This document shows, in pieces, positions 51,101-60,291 of a stretch of DNA of 64,000 bases. This stretch comes from Methanothermobacter sp. CaT2 (GTDB taxonomy: Archaea; Methanobacteriota; Methanobacteria; Methanobacteriales; Methanothermobacteraceae). The stretch is taken from assembly GCF_000828575.1 (NCBI RefSeq), contig NZ_AP011952.1, forward strand, positions 248,001 through 312,000, read 5' to 3'. The notes beneath the pieces were generated by a model, which was not told the origin of the DNA, made no database searches, and worked only from the letters and a program-made list of their open reading frames with translations. A program made the translations under genes and the position numbers. Positions within the stretch are counted from its first letter, which is position 1; each line of letters opens with the position of its first letter.

Positions 51101-51547
51101 ATGTTGGATGCCCTTAAAAGTATTCTGAGGAAAACGTCAATCCATGTATGCCTTGTAAATACAGGGGGGTGCAACGGCTGCGATATAGAGGTCCTCGCAC
51201 TCCTCTCACCAAGATATGACCTTGAACAGTACGGTATATACGTCCACCAGAACCCCAGGGAGGCCGATGTCATACTTGTAACCGGTGCAGTTACAGAGCA
51301 GTGGAGGGAGAAACTCCAGAGGATCTACCGCAAGGCACCTGAGCCAAAGATAGTCGTGGCCCTGGGTAACTGTCCAATATCCGGTGACGTATTCAACCAG
51401 GAGGGTGGAAGCGTCTATGCACCGGTCTCCGAATTCATACCGGTGGATGCAGAGGTACCCGGATGCCCGCCCAGGCCATCAGAGATACTTGAGGCGATAC
51501 TGTCGGTGGCGCCCGGGGCCATAGCAGAGAGGGGGAAGAAGAGATGA
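51101..51547 (+). CDS. ehaN: Energy-converting hydrogenase A small subunit (NuoB-like)
   Basis: 148 residues, the [NiFe]-hydrogenase small subunit carrying the proximal [4Fe-4S] cluster. [11 protein letters not shown] near residue 22, ALGNCPISG near 88 and VPGCPPRP near 122 give the four cysteine ligands in the group 4 hydrogenase pattern. It passes electrons from the NiFe site to the polyferredoxins. TTGAGGT lies six bases before the ATG; the stop overlaps ehaO by 4 bases. Confidence 0.95.
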   Translation: MLDALKSILRKTSIHVCLVNTGGCNGCDIEVLALLSPRYDLEQYGIYVHQNPREADVILVTGAVTEQWREKLQRIYRKAPEPKIVVALGNCPISGDVFNQEGGSVYAPVSEFIPVDAEVPGCPPRPSEILEAILSVAPGAIAERGKKR

Positions 51548-52656
51548 TACTGCCACTTGGACCCATGCACCCGGGATACAAGGAGCCCATAAGGCTCAAG
51601 GTGAAGACCCGGGGCGAAAAGGTTCTCAAAGCCGAAATAGAATACGGATACGTTCACAGGGGAATAGAGAGGGTTATGAGGAACAAGACCTGGCAGAAGG
51701 CCATCTACCTCTCTGAACGCGTCTGCGGGATATGCTCCTACATACACACACAGACCTTTGCAGAGGCCTTTGAGGCCATATCAGAGGCCGAGGCACCGCC
51801 AAGGGCACAGTTCCTACGCGCATTAACAAACGAGCTTGACAGGATACAGAGTCACCTCATCGCAAATTCAACCTACTTCAAGGCCCTGGACCATGAGACC
51901 ATGTTCATGTACATGCTGGCCCTCAGGGAGCCTGTAATGGACGCCATCGAGCTCCTGACAGGTAACAGGGTCAACATGGGCTGGAACGTGGTGGGTGGTG
52001 TGAGGATGGACGCCTCAGAGAGCCACCTGTCAAGGATAAGGGAGATCATAGTTGACCTTGAAAGAGAATTCGACCGCTACGTTGAGATGTTCGAACACGG
52101 CCCACTCATAGGCCTCAGGTCAAGGGAGGTAGGTTACATGAGCCAGGAGGAGGCAGAGAAGGCAAGGGCCGTTGGACCCACAGGGAGAGCCTCAGGTATA
52201 AGGTATGACTTCAGGGAGGACCACCCCACCTACAGGGACCACCTGGACTTCAGGACCATCTGGAGGGATGATGGCGACAACTTTGCAAGGGTCATGAACC
52301 GTTTCGACGAGATCAGGGTCTCAATTGACCTCATAAAGCAGGTCATAGATAACATGCCAGGGGGACCCGTCAGGACGAAGGTTGACGTGAAGGCCGGTTA
52401 CGGTGAGTGGAGAAACGAGGCCCCCCGGGGAGAGGTGGCCTACATGATTGAAACCAACGGTAACCTCATAAAGAACATATCCATAAGGACCCCCAGCATA
52501 ATGAACATTGACGCCTGCGCAAAGTACATGTTGAGGGACGTTGCAACCGTTGCAGACGCCGTTGCAACATATGCAAGCGCTGATCCATGCATAGCATGCG
52601 CAGAGAGGGTCATGGTTGTTGATGAAGAGAGCGGGGAGAGGGAGATACTCCTCTAA
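51544..52656 (+). CDS. ehaO: Energy-converting hydrogenase A large subunit (NuoD-like)
   Basis: 370 residues, the catalytic large subunit. The four NiFe ligands are present: [11 protein letters not shown] near residue 58 (N-terminal CxxC) and [10 protein letters not shown] near 350 (C-terminal CxxC). It ends about 18 residues after the last ligand, with no long cleavable extension. The N-terminal [16 protein letters not shown] is typical of group 4 large subunits. It activates H2; electrons leave through EhaN. Confidence 0.95.
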   Translation: MILPLGPMHPGYKEPIRLKVKTRGEKVLKAEIEYGYVHRGIERVMRNKTWQKAIYLSERVCGICSYIHTQTFAEAFEAISEAEAPPRAQFLRALTNELDRIQSHLIANSTYFKALDHETMFMYMLALREPVMDAIELLTGNRVNMGWNVVGGVRMDASESHLSRIREIIVDLEREFDRYVEMFEHGPLIGLRSREVGYMSQEEAEKARAVGPTGRASGIRYDFREDHPTYRDHLDFRTIWRDDGDNFARVMNRFDEIRVSIDLIKQVIDNMPGGPVRTKVDVKAGYGEWRNEAPRGEVAYMIETNGNLIKNISIRTPSIMNIDACAKYMLRDVATVADAVATYASADPCIACAERVMVVDEESGEREILL

Positions 52657-52679
52657 TAAATGCGTGATGTTGATGTCCT

Positions 52680-53702
52680 ATGTCCTCTGTAATATGGTAC
52701 CTCTACGAGTTTGCCCGTAAGTCCTGGGCAGAGAAATTCGCCAATGCACACACAGAACACGAGATCCTTGAAAAACCAGAGAGATTCAGGGATTTCCCCA
52801 CAGTTAACAGGGAGTACTGCATAGGCTGCGGGGCCTGCACAACAGCCTGCCCTGCCCCCGGCGCAATAAAACTGGTCCGTGACACCGACACGGCCGAGGA
52901 GGAGGGTCAGACCTACCCTGTCATAGTCAGGGGTGCGTGCATCAGGTGCGGCTTCTGCGCCGAGGTCTGCCCCACAGACCCCAAGACAATTGAATGCGGA
53001 GAGAACCACCTCATAAGGGAAGAGTTCACCATAGTACCCTCAGAGAAGCTCTATGTCATAGACGACTACCTCTGCATACGCTGCAAGAAGTGCATGAAGG
53101 CCTGCCCGGTGGATGCAATAACCGAGAAGGACGGCAGGGTCGAGGTTGACCAGGGAAGGTGCATAGCCTGCGGTGAATGCCTTGAGAAATGTCCTGTCAA
53201 GGGCGCCCTCAAGGTGATACACGTCGCCTACGTCGAGGAACAGAAGATGGTCATAAACCTGGCGGTCAATGAACTGGAGTCAGCCATCGAGGAGAAGAGC
53301 GAGGATATAAAGAAACTCGAAGCAGGCAAAGTCTACAGGATGAACTACCCACTGAAACCCCTCCTCGAGAGGGCCCTTGAGGTCCTCCCAGATGAGGAAA
53401 TAGTCAGGGACATCCTCGAGAAGGTAACCGACCGCCTCAAGATGCGCATCATAACATGGAGCCCCGAAAAATGTGTGCAGTGCCGTTTATGTGTGGATGA
53501 ATGCCCATCAGGAGCCATAACCTACTCAGAGGATGAAGGAATCGTGAGGGACCCTGATAAGTGTCTCAGGTGCAGCACATGCTACCAGACATGCCCCTTC
53601 GGTGTTGCAGGGTACTACGTTGCCAGGTTCCTCATAGATGAATCCAATGGAGAAGAGATGATAAGGATAACCATAAAACCGGCGGCTCTTCCTGTAAAGT
53701 GA
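52680..53702 (+). CDS. ehaP: Eha polyferredoxin, six [4Fe-4S] motifs
   Basis: 340 residues with six CxxCxxCxxxCP motifs (starting CIGCGAC, CIRCGFC, CIRCKKC, CIACGEC, CVQCRLC and CLRCSTC) that would bind six [4Fe-4S] clusters. A helical segment rich in Glu and Lys (about residues 200-255) separates the fourth and fifth motifs. It should carry electrons from the hydrogenase to ferredoxin-dependent enzymes such as formylmethanofuran dehydrogenase. GTGATG precedes ATG 52680. Assigned as ehaP by order. Confidence 0.88.
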   Translation: MSSVIWYLYEFARKSWAEKFANAHTEHEILEKPERFRDFPTVNREYCIGCGACTTACPAPGAIKLVRDTDTAEEEGQTYPVIVRGACIRCGFCAEVCPTDPKTIECGENHLIREEFTIVPSEKLYVIDDYLCIRCKKCMKACPVDAITEKDGRVEVDQGRCIACGECLEKCPVKGALKVIHVAYVEEQKMVINLAVNELESAIEEKSEDIKKLEAGKVYRMNYPLKPLLERALEVLPDEEIVRDILEKVTDRLKMRIITWSPEKCVQCRLCVDECPSGAITYSEDEGIVRDPDKCLRCSTCYQTCPFGVAGYYVARFLIDESNGEEMIRITIKPAALPVK

Positions 53703-53705
53703 TGA

Positions 53706-53720
53706 GGAGATGATAAAATT
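53706..53720 (+). promoter_or_regulatory. Ribosome binding site placed before an ATT codon
   Basis: GGAGATGAT (53706-53714), AAA, ATT (53718-53720): the same spacing as at 16897. The nearest standard start in frame is GTG 53739, 29 bases from GGAG. An ATG at 53710 is in another frame and stops after ten codons. Confidence 0.6.
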
Positions 53721-55064
53721 CCAGCTGCAGCAAAACCCGTGAAGCCCCTGAGGGAAGTTGACGTTGACTATGATATTGACAGTGGGAAGTGCAGGGAATG
53801 CCCTGATAAGCCGTGCCTCAGCTCATGCCCGGTGGACGCGATACACCTGGACCAGGACACCGGGAAGGTTGAGATAGACGACAAATGCTTTGGGTGCGTC
53901 CTCTGCAGGGAGGCCTGCCCCTACAACGCCATAAAGATGAGAACAACCATGGCAGAGCCTGTCAGGGAGAACGTGCCCGTTATAAACCCCCGGATCTGCA
54001 GAGGCTGCGGTGCCTGTGTCTCAGCCTGCAGGACAGGGGCCATACACCTGGCATCATCGGGTGAAACAGGGGTCCACAGTGAGATAGACGAGGATAAATG
54101 TGTCCGCTGCGGGTACTGTGCAAGGGCATGCCCCACAGAGGCCATAAAGTACGGGGAGATCCTCCCCAGGTCAGTGGTGGGGGGTAAGGCCGTGGTGATT
54201 AACCATAGGGACTGCATAGGCTGCATGACCTGCACCAGGGTCTGCCCCTCAAGGGGGGCCATAAAGGTTGGTAAGATAAACAGGTTACCCTACATAGACC
54301 CATCCTACTGTGCAAGGTGCGAGGAATGCATGGACGTATGCCCCTCAGCAGCCATCAAGTACTCCTCAAGGAAAAGGGCCTACGAAAACTTCTCAAAACT
54401 CAACAACATGGAGATAGCAGGGGAGATACTTGAGAGGGAATCAGAGAAACTCGTGAAAAACCTTGGGAGGATAGACTCGGTTCTGAGGAGTGTGAAGAGA
54501 AGGTTCTCATCTGACAGCCCAGAATACAGTGTGGATGTCACCGATGAAATAAGGGATGGTATAGAGGAACTCGTGGACTCCAACCTCCAGATACATGAAC
54601 TCAACCACATAATAGACTTCACCAAACCCGCAAGGAGGATAAGGGTACTTGAGGACAGGTGTATAGGGTGCGGGCTCTGCGTGGATGAGTGCCCTGTGGG
54701 TGTCATAGAACCGGAGATCCCGGCCCCCGTAAAGATACTTGATGGATGCGTATTCTGCGGGAGATGCCGTGGTGTATGCCCCGTAGATGCCATTGAGATC
54801 ACAGAGGAGGGATTCAGGGCCAGGGATGGTCGGATATACCTTGAGAGGAGGGTCCTGACAGGTCCAAGGAGTGGTTCTGTTGAGGTTGACCACCTGGTCT
54901 GCCAGAGGTGCGGTGTATGCGTTAACCACTGCCCGGTTGACGCCATGACCCTCAATGATGAGGTAGAGGTTGACGCTGATAGATGCATACTCTGCGGTGA
55001 ATGCCAGGACATATGCCCCGTCACTGCGGTGAAGCTGAACCTGGAGGATGATAGCCTTGAATAG
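53718..55064 (+). CDS. ehaQ: Eha polyferredoxin, ten cluster motifs
   Basis: About 448 residues with ten cysteine motifs, the first irregular (CRECPDKPCLSSCP) and the third ending CR instead of CP (CRGCGACVSACRTG). Others include CFGCVLC, CVRCGYC, CIGCMTC, CARCEEC, CIGCGLC, CVFCGRC, CQRCGVC and CILCGEC. A cysteine-free helical insert lies at about residues 215-290. A multi-cluster electron wire for the Eha hydrogenase. The start is taken as ATT 53718 (N terminus IPAAAKPVKPLREV); with the GTG at 53739 it would be 441 residues but lack a ribosome site. The end overlaps ehaR. Confidence 0.85.
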   Translation: MPAAAKPVKPLREVDVDYDIDSGKCRECPDKPCLSSCPVDAIHLDQDTGKVEIDDKCFGCVLCREACPYNAIKMRTTMAEPVRENVPVINPRICRGCGACVSACRTGAIHLASSGETGVHSEIDEDKCVRCGYCARACPTEAIKYGEILPRSVVGGKAVVINHRDCIGCMTCTRVCPSRGAIKVGKINRLPYIDPSYCARCEECMDVCPSAAIKYSSRKRAYENFSKLNNMEIAGEILERESEKLVKNLGRIDSVLRSVKRRFSSDSPEYSVDVTDEIRDGIEELVDSNLQIHELNHIIDFTKPARRIRVLEDRCIGCGLCVDECPVGVIEPEIPAPVKILDGCVFCGRCRGVCPVDAIEITEEGFRARDGRIYLERRVLTGPRSGSVEVDHLVCQRCGVCVNHCPVDAMTLNDEVEVDADRCILCGECQDICPVTAVKLNLEDDSLE

Positions 55065-56073
55065 GGTTTTCGTAACAGACTGCGAGGGTCCCATCTCCCT
55101 CAACGATAACGCCTTTGAAGCCGCAGCCCACTTCATCCCCGACGGTGACAGGTTCTTCAGGAAGGTGAGCGAATTTGATGATATACTGGCCGACGAGATC
55201 AGGAGGCCTGGCTACAATGCAGGGGACACCCTCAAACTGATAGTACCATTCCTCATAGCCCACGGAGTCACCGATGAGAAGCTTAGGGAGTTCTCAGAGA
55301 GGACCCTCAGGCTGGTTCCGGGGGCTGATGAAACCCTGAAACTTGCAGGGAGGCTCATGCCATCCTACATCGTGAGCACAAGCTACAGACACTACATCGA
55401 GGCCCTCTGCAGGCACCTTGACTTTTCCCTGGAGAACACCAGGCACACCACCCTCACCCTTGATGTTGAGATCCCCCCTGAGGAGAGGGAGATGCTCATG
55501 AGGCTCACTGAGGATGTGATCGAGGGGGACTTTGAGGACCTGGATGAGATATTCTTCCACATCATACCCGGTATGGAGGCCGGGAAGATACTCCATGGGG
55601 TGAAGACCGTTGGAGGGGACGGTAAGAGGGTTGCCCTCATGGAGATCCTCTCTGAACTTGAACTACCCCCTGAATCCGCCATGTACGTGGGTGACAGCAT
55701 AACCGATGTTGAACCACTCAGGGAACTCAATGGGAGGGGCCTTGCGGTGTCCTTCAACGGTAACCGCTACGCCCTCAGGGAGGCAGAGGTGGCGGTCATC
55801 TCCACCGACTCAAGGGCCCTGACCCCACTGATAGACCTCCACTCAAGGTTCGGGAGGAACTACATCTTGGAATTCATCAGGGCCTACTCTGAAAACCCTG
55901 AAAGGGCCCTTGAATCATTCAGGATAGACTTCAGAGTGGTGGATGAGTTCAGGAGGGTGTTCAGGGAGGAATACCCCATCATAACTCTCATCGATGACCC
56001 CGAAGACCTCCTGGACGCAAGCATGGAGGTCAGAAAGAACATCCGGGGGGAGGACGTCGGATCCCTCGGCTGA
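55057..56073 (+). CDS. ehaR: HAD-superfamily hydrolase-like protein of the eha operon
   Basis: 338 residues of the haloacid dehalogenase superfamily. Motif I reads VTDCEGPIS, with Glu where the second catalytic Asp normally stands (DxE instead of DxD); STSYRHY could be motif II, and YVGDSITDVEPL is motif III/IV. HAD enzymes are usually phosphatases; the changed motif I may alter or abolish that. It lies within the eha operon, overlapping ehaQ by 8 bases if the TTG at 55057 behind GGAGGATGAT is the start. Its substrate is unknown. Named ehaR by order. Confidence 0.82.
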   Translation: MNRVFVTDCEGPISLNDNAFEAAAHFIPDGDRFFRKVSEFDDILADEIRRPGYNAGDTLKLIVPFLIAHGVTDEKLREFSERTLRLVPGADETLKLAGRLMPSYIVSTSYRHYIEALCRHLDFSLENTRHTTLTLDVEIPPEEREMLMRLTEDVIEGDFEDLDEIFFHIIPGMEAGKILHGVKTVGGDGKRVALMEILSELELPPESAMYVGDSITDVEPLRELNGRGLAVSFNGNRYALREAEVAVISTDSRALTPLIDLHSRFGRNYILEFIRAYSENPERALESFRIDFRVVDEFRRVFREEYPIITLIDDPEDLLDASMEVRKNIRGEDVGSLG

Positions 56074-56112
56074 AGCCCTGGATGTGTACATTCAGCATGG
56101 TTGTGATGCTCA

Positions 56113-57006
56113 ATGGAGATTAATGGAACACTGATTGAGGATACATTCTCTGAGGCCTTCACAGGGAGATGTGTGAGGGCCACCATAACCGCCCGTGACA
56201 TGGAGACCGTGAGGAGGGCGGCCCTTGATGCAACCGCAACCCCGGGTGCAGTCATAGGGCGGGTTGAGGGTGGTGTTGAATCCTTCCTGACAGGGGATGA
56301 AACACCCGACGGCAGACCCGGAGCCATGGTCCAGTTCTACTATGCCCTGGATGACATGGAGAAATTCCAGGTGGAACTGTCCTACAGGATAAGGCAGGAC
56401 ATACTGGTGAAGCCCTTCACAGCCCTCTACAGCTCCACACCCGACCCTGATGGATACATGGATATGATGAAGCATGTGGGACACTGCGGTGATGGCTATG
56501 AATGGGTGGAGGACTTCAATGGCCGTGAAATGATCAACGTACCAGTAGCCGTCCCTGACTTCAAAATAGAATCAAGGATGGGGTACAGGGAGGCCATCAT
56601 GGGGGCCAACTTCTGGTACATGTGCAGGGACCCCGACACGGTACTGGAGGCTGGGAGGGCCGCCATAAGGGCCATAGAGGGGGTTGAGGGTGTTGTGACA
56701 CCCTTCGACATCTGCTCCGCGGCATCAAAGCCAGAGACAAATTACCCCTGGATAGGACCCACCACAAACCACCCCTACTGCCCCAGCCTGAAGGAGGTGC
56801 TCGGTGACGAGTCCAGGGTCCCTGAGGGCGTCGGGTACATACCAGAGATAGTCATAAACGGCCTGACAATCGAGGCCCTTGAGGAGGCCATGAGGGTCGG
56901 GATAGAGGCTGTCTGCAGGTACGATGGGGTCCTGAGGGTATCAGCAGGTAACTATGGCGGTAAACTGGGGGACCACAGGATAGAACTCCACGGTGTTCTT
57001 GGATGA
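56113..57006 (+). CDS. ehaS: Formylmethanofuran:H4MPT formyltransferase paralogue
   Basis: 297 residues, similar along its length to Ftr, which moves the formyl group from formylmethanofuran to tetrahydromethanopterin in the second step of methanogenesis. It begins [16 protein letters not shown] and contains [32 protein letters not shown] and [18 protein letters not shown], long stretches shared with the family. This copy sits in the eha operon and not with other methanogenesis genes, and may be a second isoenzyme or a regulatory/assembly homologue. GTGATGC precedes the ATG; the stop overlaps the next gene by 4 bases. ehaS by order. Confidence 0.85.
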   Translation: MEINGTLIEDTFSEAFTGRCVRATITARDMETVRRAALDATATPGAVIGRVEGGVESFLTGDETPDGRPGAMVQFYYALDDMEKFQVELSYRIRQDILVKPFTALYSSTPDPDGYMDMMKHVGHCGDGYEWVEDFNGREMINVPVAVPDFKIESRMGYREAIMGANFWYMCRDPDTVLEAGRAAIRAIEGVEGVVTPFDICSAASKPETNYPWIGPTTNHPYCPSLKEVLGDESRVPEGVGYIPEIVINGLTIEALEEAMRVGIEAVCRYDGVLRVSAGNYGGKLGDHRIELHGVLG

Positions 57007-57926
57007 GGTTCGATGCGGTGGGCCTTGGAGCCCTCAACATGGACCAGCTCCACATGGTTGAGAGGATAGCAGGCCCTGATGAGGAGACCTTCGTGAGGGG
57101 TCTGGTCGAATCATGTGGGGGCTCAGCAGCCAACACCATGATAGGGCTCTCAAGGCTCGGTCTCAGGACAGCCCACATAGGCAAGGTCGCCGATGACAGG
57201 GAGGGAGGACTCCTCAGGAGTAACCTCTCATCTGAGGGGGTCACGGATTTCACCGTCGTGTCGGATACAGGTAGAAGCGGCCGTGTGATGGGTTTCGTCG
57301 ACCCAGAGGGTAACAGGGCCCTCTACGTTGATCCAGGGGTCAACGACACACTCAGGGTGGATGAGGTGGCTGAAGAGGCCCTCAACACTGAACTGCTGCA
57401 CCTCACATCCTTTGCAGGTAATGGCATAAATGTCCAGGTGGACGTGATTGAGGCACTGGACAGATCCGTGACCGTCAGCCTGGATCCAGGGCACCTATAC
57501 GCCTCAAGGGGAGTATCTGAGCTTTCAGATATCCTTGAGCGCACTGAAATCCTCCTCACAAACCAGAGGGAACTTGAGCTGATGACAGGGACAGGTGACC
57601 CTGAGGAGGCAGCATCACTCCTGGGGATAGGGGTGGTTGTGGTTAAGATGGGGGCCCGAGGCGTCATGGCATGGGACGGCGAGTCTGTGATGGTGGATGC
57701 ACTGAGCACCGAATGTGTTGATACGACAGGGGCCGGTGACGCCTTCAATGCCGGTTTCCTCTACGCCTGGCTCAAGGGCTTTGGCCTTGAGGTTTCATGC
57801 CGCTTTGGGAACTACATAGCATCACGTTGCATCGGGGGATACGGTGCCACAGCTTCTCTCCCCGGGGCTGAGGCCCTTGATGTCCTCAGGAGCTACGCTG
57901 AGGTTGATGATTCCTGTGATGAATAA
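57003..57926 (+). CDS. ehaT: PfkB/ribokinase-family kinase
   Basis: 307 residues of the ribokinase superfamily. N-terminal [27 protein letters not shown] near residue 40, and the C-terminal catalytic signature [17 protein letters not shown] near 240. The family phosphorylates sugars, nucleosides and related alcohols with ATP. It is translationally coupled to the Ftr paralogue by a 4-base overlap and ends the eha operon. The substrate is unknown; a role tied to hydrogenase function is only suggested by position. The symbol follows gene order and is less certain than ehaA-ehaO. Confidence 0.8.
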   Translation: MRFDAVGLGALNMDQLHMVERIAGPDEETFVRGLVESCGGSAANTMIGLSRLGLRTAHIGKVADDREGGLLRSNLSSEGVTDFTVVSDTGRSGRVMGFVDPEGNRALYVDPGVNDTLRVDEVAEEALNTELLHLTSFAGNGINVQVDVIEALDRSVTVSLDPGHLYASRGVSELSDILERTEILLTNQRELELMTGTGDPEEAASLLGIGVVVVKMGARGVMAWDGESVMVDALSTECVDTTGAGDAFNAGFLYAWLKGFGLEVSCRFGNYIASRCIGGYGATASLPGAEALDVLRSYAEVDDSCDE

Positions 57927-58030
57927 GGGAAGTTATGTGTGCTGAGGTTTGTTTAAGGTGGATAATCTGGAAAAAGGATGAGGGAAGTTATGTGTGCTGA
58001 GGTTTGTTTAAGGTGGATAATCTGGAAAAA
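57926..58030 (+). repeat. Tandem duplication starting in a stop codon, period 55
   Basis: Identical 50-base copies at 57926-57975 and 57981-58030, separated by GGATG. Copy 1 begins with the last base of the kinase stop codon (57924-57926). Confidence 0.95.
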
Positions 58031-58044
58031 AATTTAAGTAAATA
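58031..58044 (+). promoter_or_regulatory. TATA-like box before the polyferredoxin gene
   Basis: AATTTAAGTAAATA right after the repeat; transcription would start near 58063, giving a leader of about 45 bases that includes the ribosome site. Confidence 0.45.
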
Positions 58045-58108
58045 CGTTTAAAGGGTAATAAAGGGTTGTGTTAAATCTTGAAGCTTGAAAGGATGCAGGG
58101 GTTGTATC

Positions 58109-58870
58109 ATGGATATCATCTTTAAGAAGAAACTGGAGGACCTCCGGAGGGATGTTGCATTAAAGTCGATGGACCTTGAGGAGAGCCCTGGGGACGTTGA
58201 TGTGGAACTTGAAAGCTGCAGGGTTCTGGACAAATTCATAGACATAACACCGAAGTGTGTAAGGTGCAATCTCTGTTTCGAGGAGTGCCCTGTGGATGCC
58301 ATATCAGGATCATCAGCATCAAAACCTGCAAGGATACTTGAAAACTGTGTTAAATGTGAGATATGCGCCCAGACCTGCCCTGTGAGGTGCATAAACGTTG
58401 TTGAGAGCACAGCCACCATCGGTGATGAGGACGTGACCTACAACCTGGAATACGTCAGGATCCCCCACCGTCTACTCCGGATGAAGAACATAGAGGTCAC
58501 AGATAGATGCACCGCATGCGGGACCTGCACCAGGTTCTGCCCCACAGGCGCAATTCAGCTGGATCAGCAGACTGCGGTGGTCGATGAATCCATCTGCATT
58601 GGCTGCGGGGCCTGCGTCAACGTCTGCCCCTCAGATGCGGTGGAACTTGAGAGGGAACTGGGTCCTGTGATTGAGACCAGGCGGCTCCTGGTTGATCAGG
58701 ATGCATGCGTCGAGTGCCTTGTCTGTGAGGAGAACTGTCCCACCGGGGCCATAAGGATTGAGGATGGAGAGGTTGTGGTTGATAAGGATAAATGCATTCT
58801 ATGTGAGGTTTGTTCCACAAGGTGTCCTGTGGCAGCACTGAAACTGGAGAGGTTGGCAGATGAAAGTTAA
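58109..58870 (+). CDS. Polyferredoxin, six [4Fe-4S] motifs
   Basis: 253 residues with six CxxCxxCxxxCP motifs (CVRCNLC, CVKCEIC, CTACGTC, CIGCGAC, CVECLVC, CILCEVC), and a short linker of about 45 residues between the second and third. It resembles the eha polyferredoxins and probably exchanges electrons with the hydrogenase or its acceptors. AGGGGTTG precedes ATG 58109; a TTG at 58085 is open but lies before the ribosome site. It overlaps the CBS-domain gene by 11 bases, so the two are co-translated. Confidence 0.88.
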   Translation: MDIIFKKKLEDLRRDVALKSMDLEESPGDVDVELESCRVLDKFIDITPKCVRCNLCFEECPVDAISGSSASKPARILENCVKCEICAQTCPVRCINVVESTATIGDEDVTYNLEYVRIPHRLLRMKNIEVTDRCTACGTCTRFCPTGAIQLDQQTAVVDESICIGCGACVNVCPSDAVELERELGPVIETRRLLVDQDACVECLVCEENCPTGAIRIEDGEVVVDKDKCILCEVCSTRCPVAALKLERLADES

Positions 58871-59495
58871 GGAGATTATGGATAAGGAGTTTATAGCAGT
58901 CTCCCCTGAGGATCGGGTTGTTGATGTCTCATTGAAGATGGAGGAGACACGTAAGTTCACAACACCCGTTGTTGATGGGGATGGAAAGCTCGTTGGATGG
59001 GTTACAAGCTTTGACGTGATGAGGGGACTCCGGGATGGACTTGAACTTGTCTCTGACATCATGCAGCCACCGGAGAGGATAGTTCATGTAAATGAGAACG
59101 ACCCGGCCAGGCTCGCCGTCCTCAAGACAGCCCATCACAAACTGGTGAGCATCCCTGTCCTGGATGATGATGGAAGGGTTGTGGGGGTTGTCAGGTCCTT
59201 TGACATCGTTGAGACCCTCTCCCAGCTCTATGAGATCAAGGTCTACAAGATATTTGAGGCCATGAACGAGGAGCTCAAGGGTGTGAGCTGGGATGAACTC
59301 ATGGAGGCCGCTGCCATAATAACGAGGAGGCGCACCGGTAAGAGGATAAAACCGAAGGAGTATGAGGAGAGGATCCGGAATTCGACCTTCGGTGAGGCTA
59401 TATGGGCAACAGGGGGCCTTGAAAAATTCTTTGTAGGTCTGATAGCTATAGGTGAACTTGTCATTGCAAGGAAGATTGCAAGGGCAAGGAAATAA
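58860..59495 (+). CDS. CBS-domain pair protein with helical tail
   Basis: 211 residues. Two CBS domains fill residues 1-125 (VKEIMDKEFIAVSPEDRVVD; VSDIMQPPERIVHVNENDPA), which together usually bind AMP, ATP or S-adenosylmethionine and report energy state. The last 85 residues are helical, with basic patches (TRRRTGKRIKPKEYEER) and a hydrophobic C-terminal helix (FFVGLIAIGELVIAR). Its start lies inside the polyferredoxin gene, behind GAGAGG. The pairing suggests a nucleotide-sensing control of electron flow; this is inference. Confidence 0.88.
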   Translation: MKVKEIMDKEFIAVSPEDRVVDVSLKMEETRKFTTPVVDGDGKLVGWVTSFDVMRGLRDGLELVSDIMQPPERIVHVNENDPARLAVLKTAHHKLVSIPVLDDDGRVVGVVRSFDIVETLSQLYEIKVYKIFEAMNEELKGVSWDELMEAAAIITRRRTGKRIKPKEYEERIRNSTFGEAIWATGGLEKFFVGLIAIGELVIARKIARARK

Positions 59496-59533
59496 TCACC
59501 CACCCCTATAGCTTTTTGGAGATCATGTTTTAT

Positions 59534-59568
59534 GATGACCTGCAGTGGTCATCTTCTGTCTGTTTTTT
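59534..59568 (+). terminator. Hairpin and T-tract terminator
   Basis: GATGACC (59534-59540) pairs with GGTCATC (59547-59553) around a six-base loop, followed by T-rich sequence with six T residues at 59563-59568. It lies 39 bases after the CBS gene. Confidence 0.65.
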
Positions 59569-59871
59569 AGGTGCCTCCACCCAGTTTTTGACTTTCTTTT
59601 TCCTGCCCTTGCGGAATGGGTCCTGTCCCTATTTATTCTTTTTGATACCCTATTGATCCATGAACCTGAGTCTCTAATCGCTTCTTCAAGATCATATGGT
59701 GGTGCTGAGTTCTATTTAATCCCTGATCTTGTGGTTGAATAGACTTTGAAGTCTTCTTAACCACCATGATCCTGTAAGGTTTATTACCCTCTTTCACCAT
59801 AATACCCTTGAGGAGCCACTCTCCTAGCGGTATTTTAGAGTCTGATAATCAAAAGTTTGTGGTTCGGGGCA
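59569..59871. other. Intergenic stretch, no supported gene
   Basis: AT-rich, with T-rich tracts at 59573-59650. A 50-codon open stretch on the minus strand (about 59560-59715) has no start codon or ribosome site and is not called. The right half presumably holds the MntA/HepT promoter, but no clear TATA box stands out. Confidence 0.5.
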
Positions 59872-60291
59872 ATGGAGATTAAAGTGTTCGAAAAACTCGT
59901 GGAATTTTTTGTAGAGAAGGAGGAGGTGGATTTGGCCTACCTTTTTGGCTCCACTTCCAGAGGGGATAAGGGGAAACTGGGCGATTTTGACATTGGAGTT
60001 CTACTACAAGAACCCCCCCAAGAACACGGGAGGTTACAGTTTCACTTGAAATTGCTTGATGATCTTGTATCCCTGCTTAAAGCAGATAAGGTTGATCTGA
60101 TTATCATGAATGATGCGCCACTATCCTTAAATTATAATATCATAAAGGAGGGAATACTCCTGAAAGATGATGAGGAAAAAAGGATAAGGTTTGAGAAAAA
60201 TATCATGTCAGAATATCTGGATAGGAAGTATTATATGGACAGGCATGCGAGAATAGCCATCAATGGGATAGCCCGCCAGGGATTAATATGA
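59872..60291 (+). CDS. mntA: MntA-type minimal nucleotidyltransferase (antitoxin)
   Basis: 139 residues. The nucleotidyltransferase motif reads GSTSRGDKGKLGDFD near residue 31, exactly GSX10DXD as in MntA, and the third acid is in KVDLIIM. MntA transfers AMP groups onto a tyrosine of its HepT partner and so silences the toxin. GGGGC shortly before ATG 59872 is a weak ribosome site; the TTG at 59857 is less likely. The gene is AT-rich compared with the flanking DNA and its stop overlaps the HepT gene by 4 bases, so the pair looks like a transferred cassette. Confidence 0.9.
   Translation: MEIKVFEKLVEFFVEKEEVDLAYLFGSTSRGDKGKLGDFDIGVLLQEPPQEHGRLQFHLKLLDDLVSLLKADKVDLIIMNDAPLSLNYNIIKEGILLKDDEEKRIRFEKNIMSEYLDRKYYMDRHARIAINGIARQGLI

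Noticed and set aside
59560-59715. Open minus-strand stretch of about 50 codons
   Set aside because: No start codon or ribosome site, preceded by an in-frame stop; composition fits AT-rich intergenic DNA.
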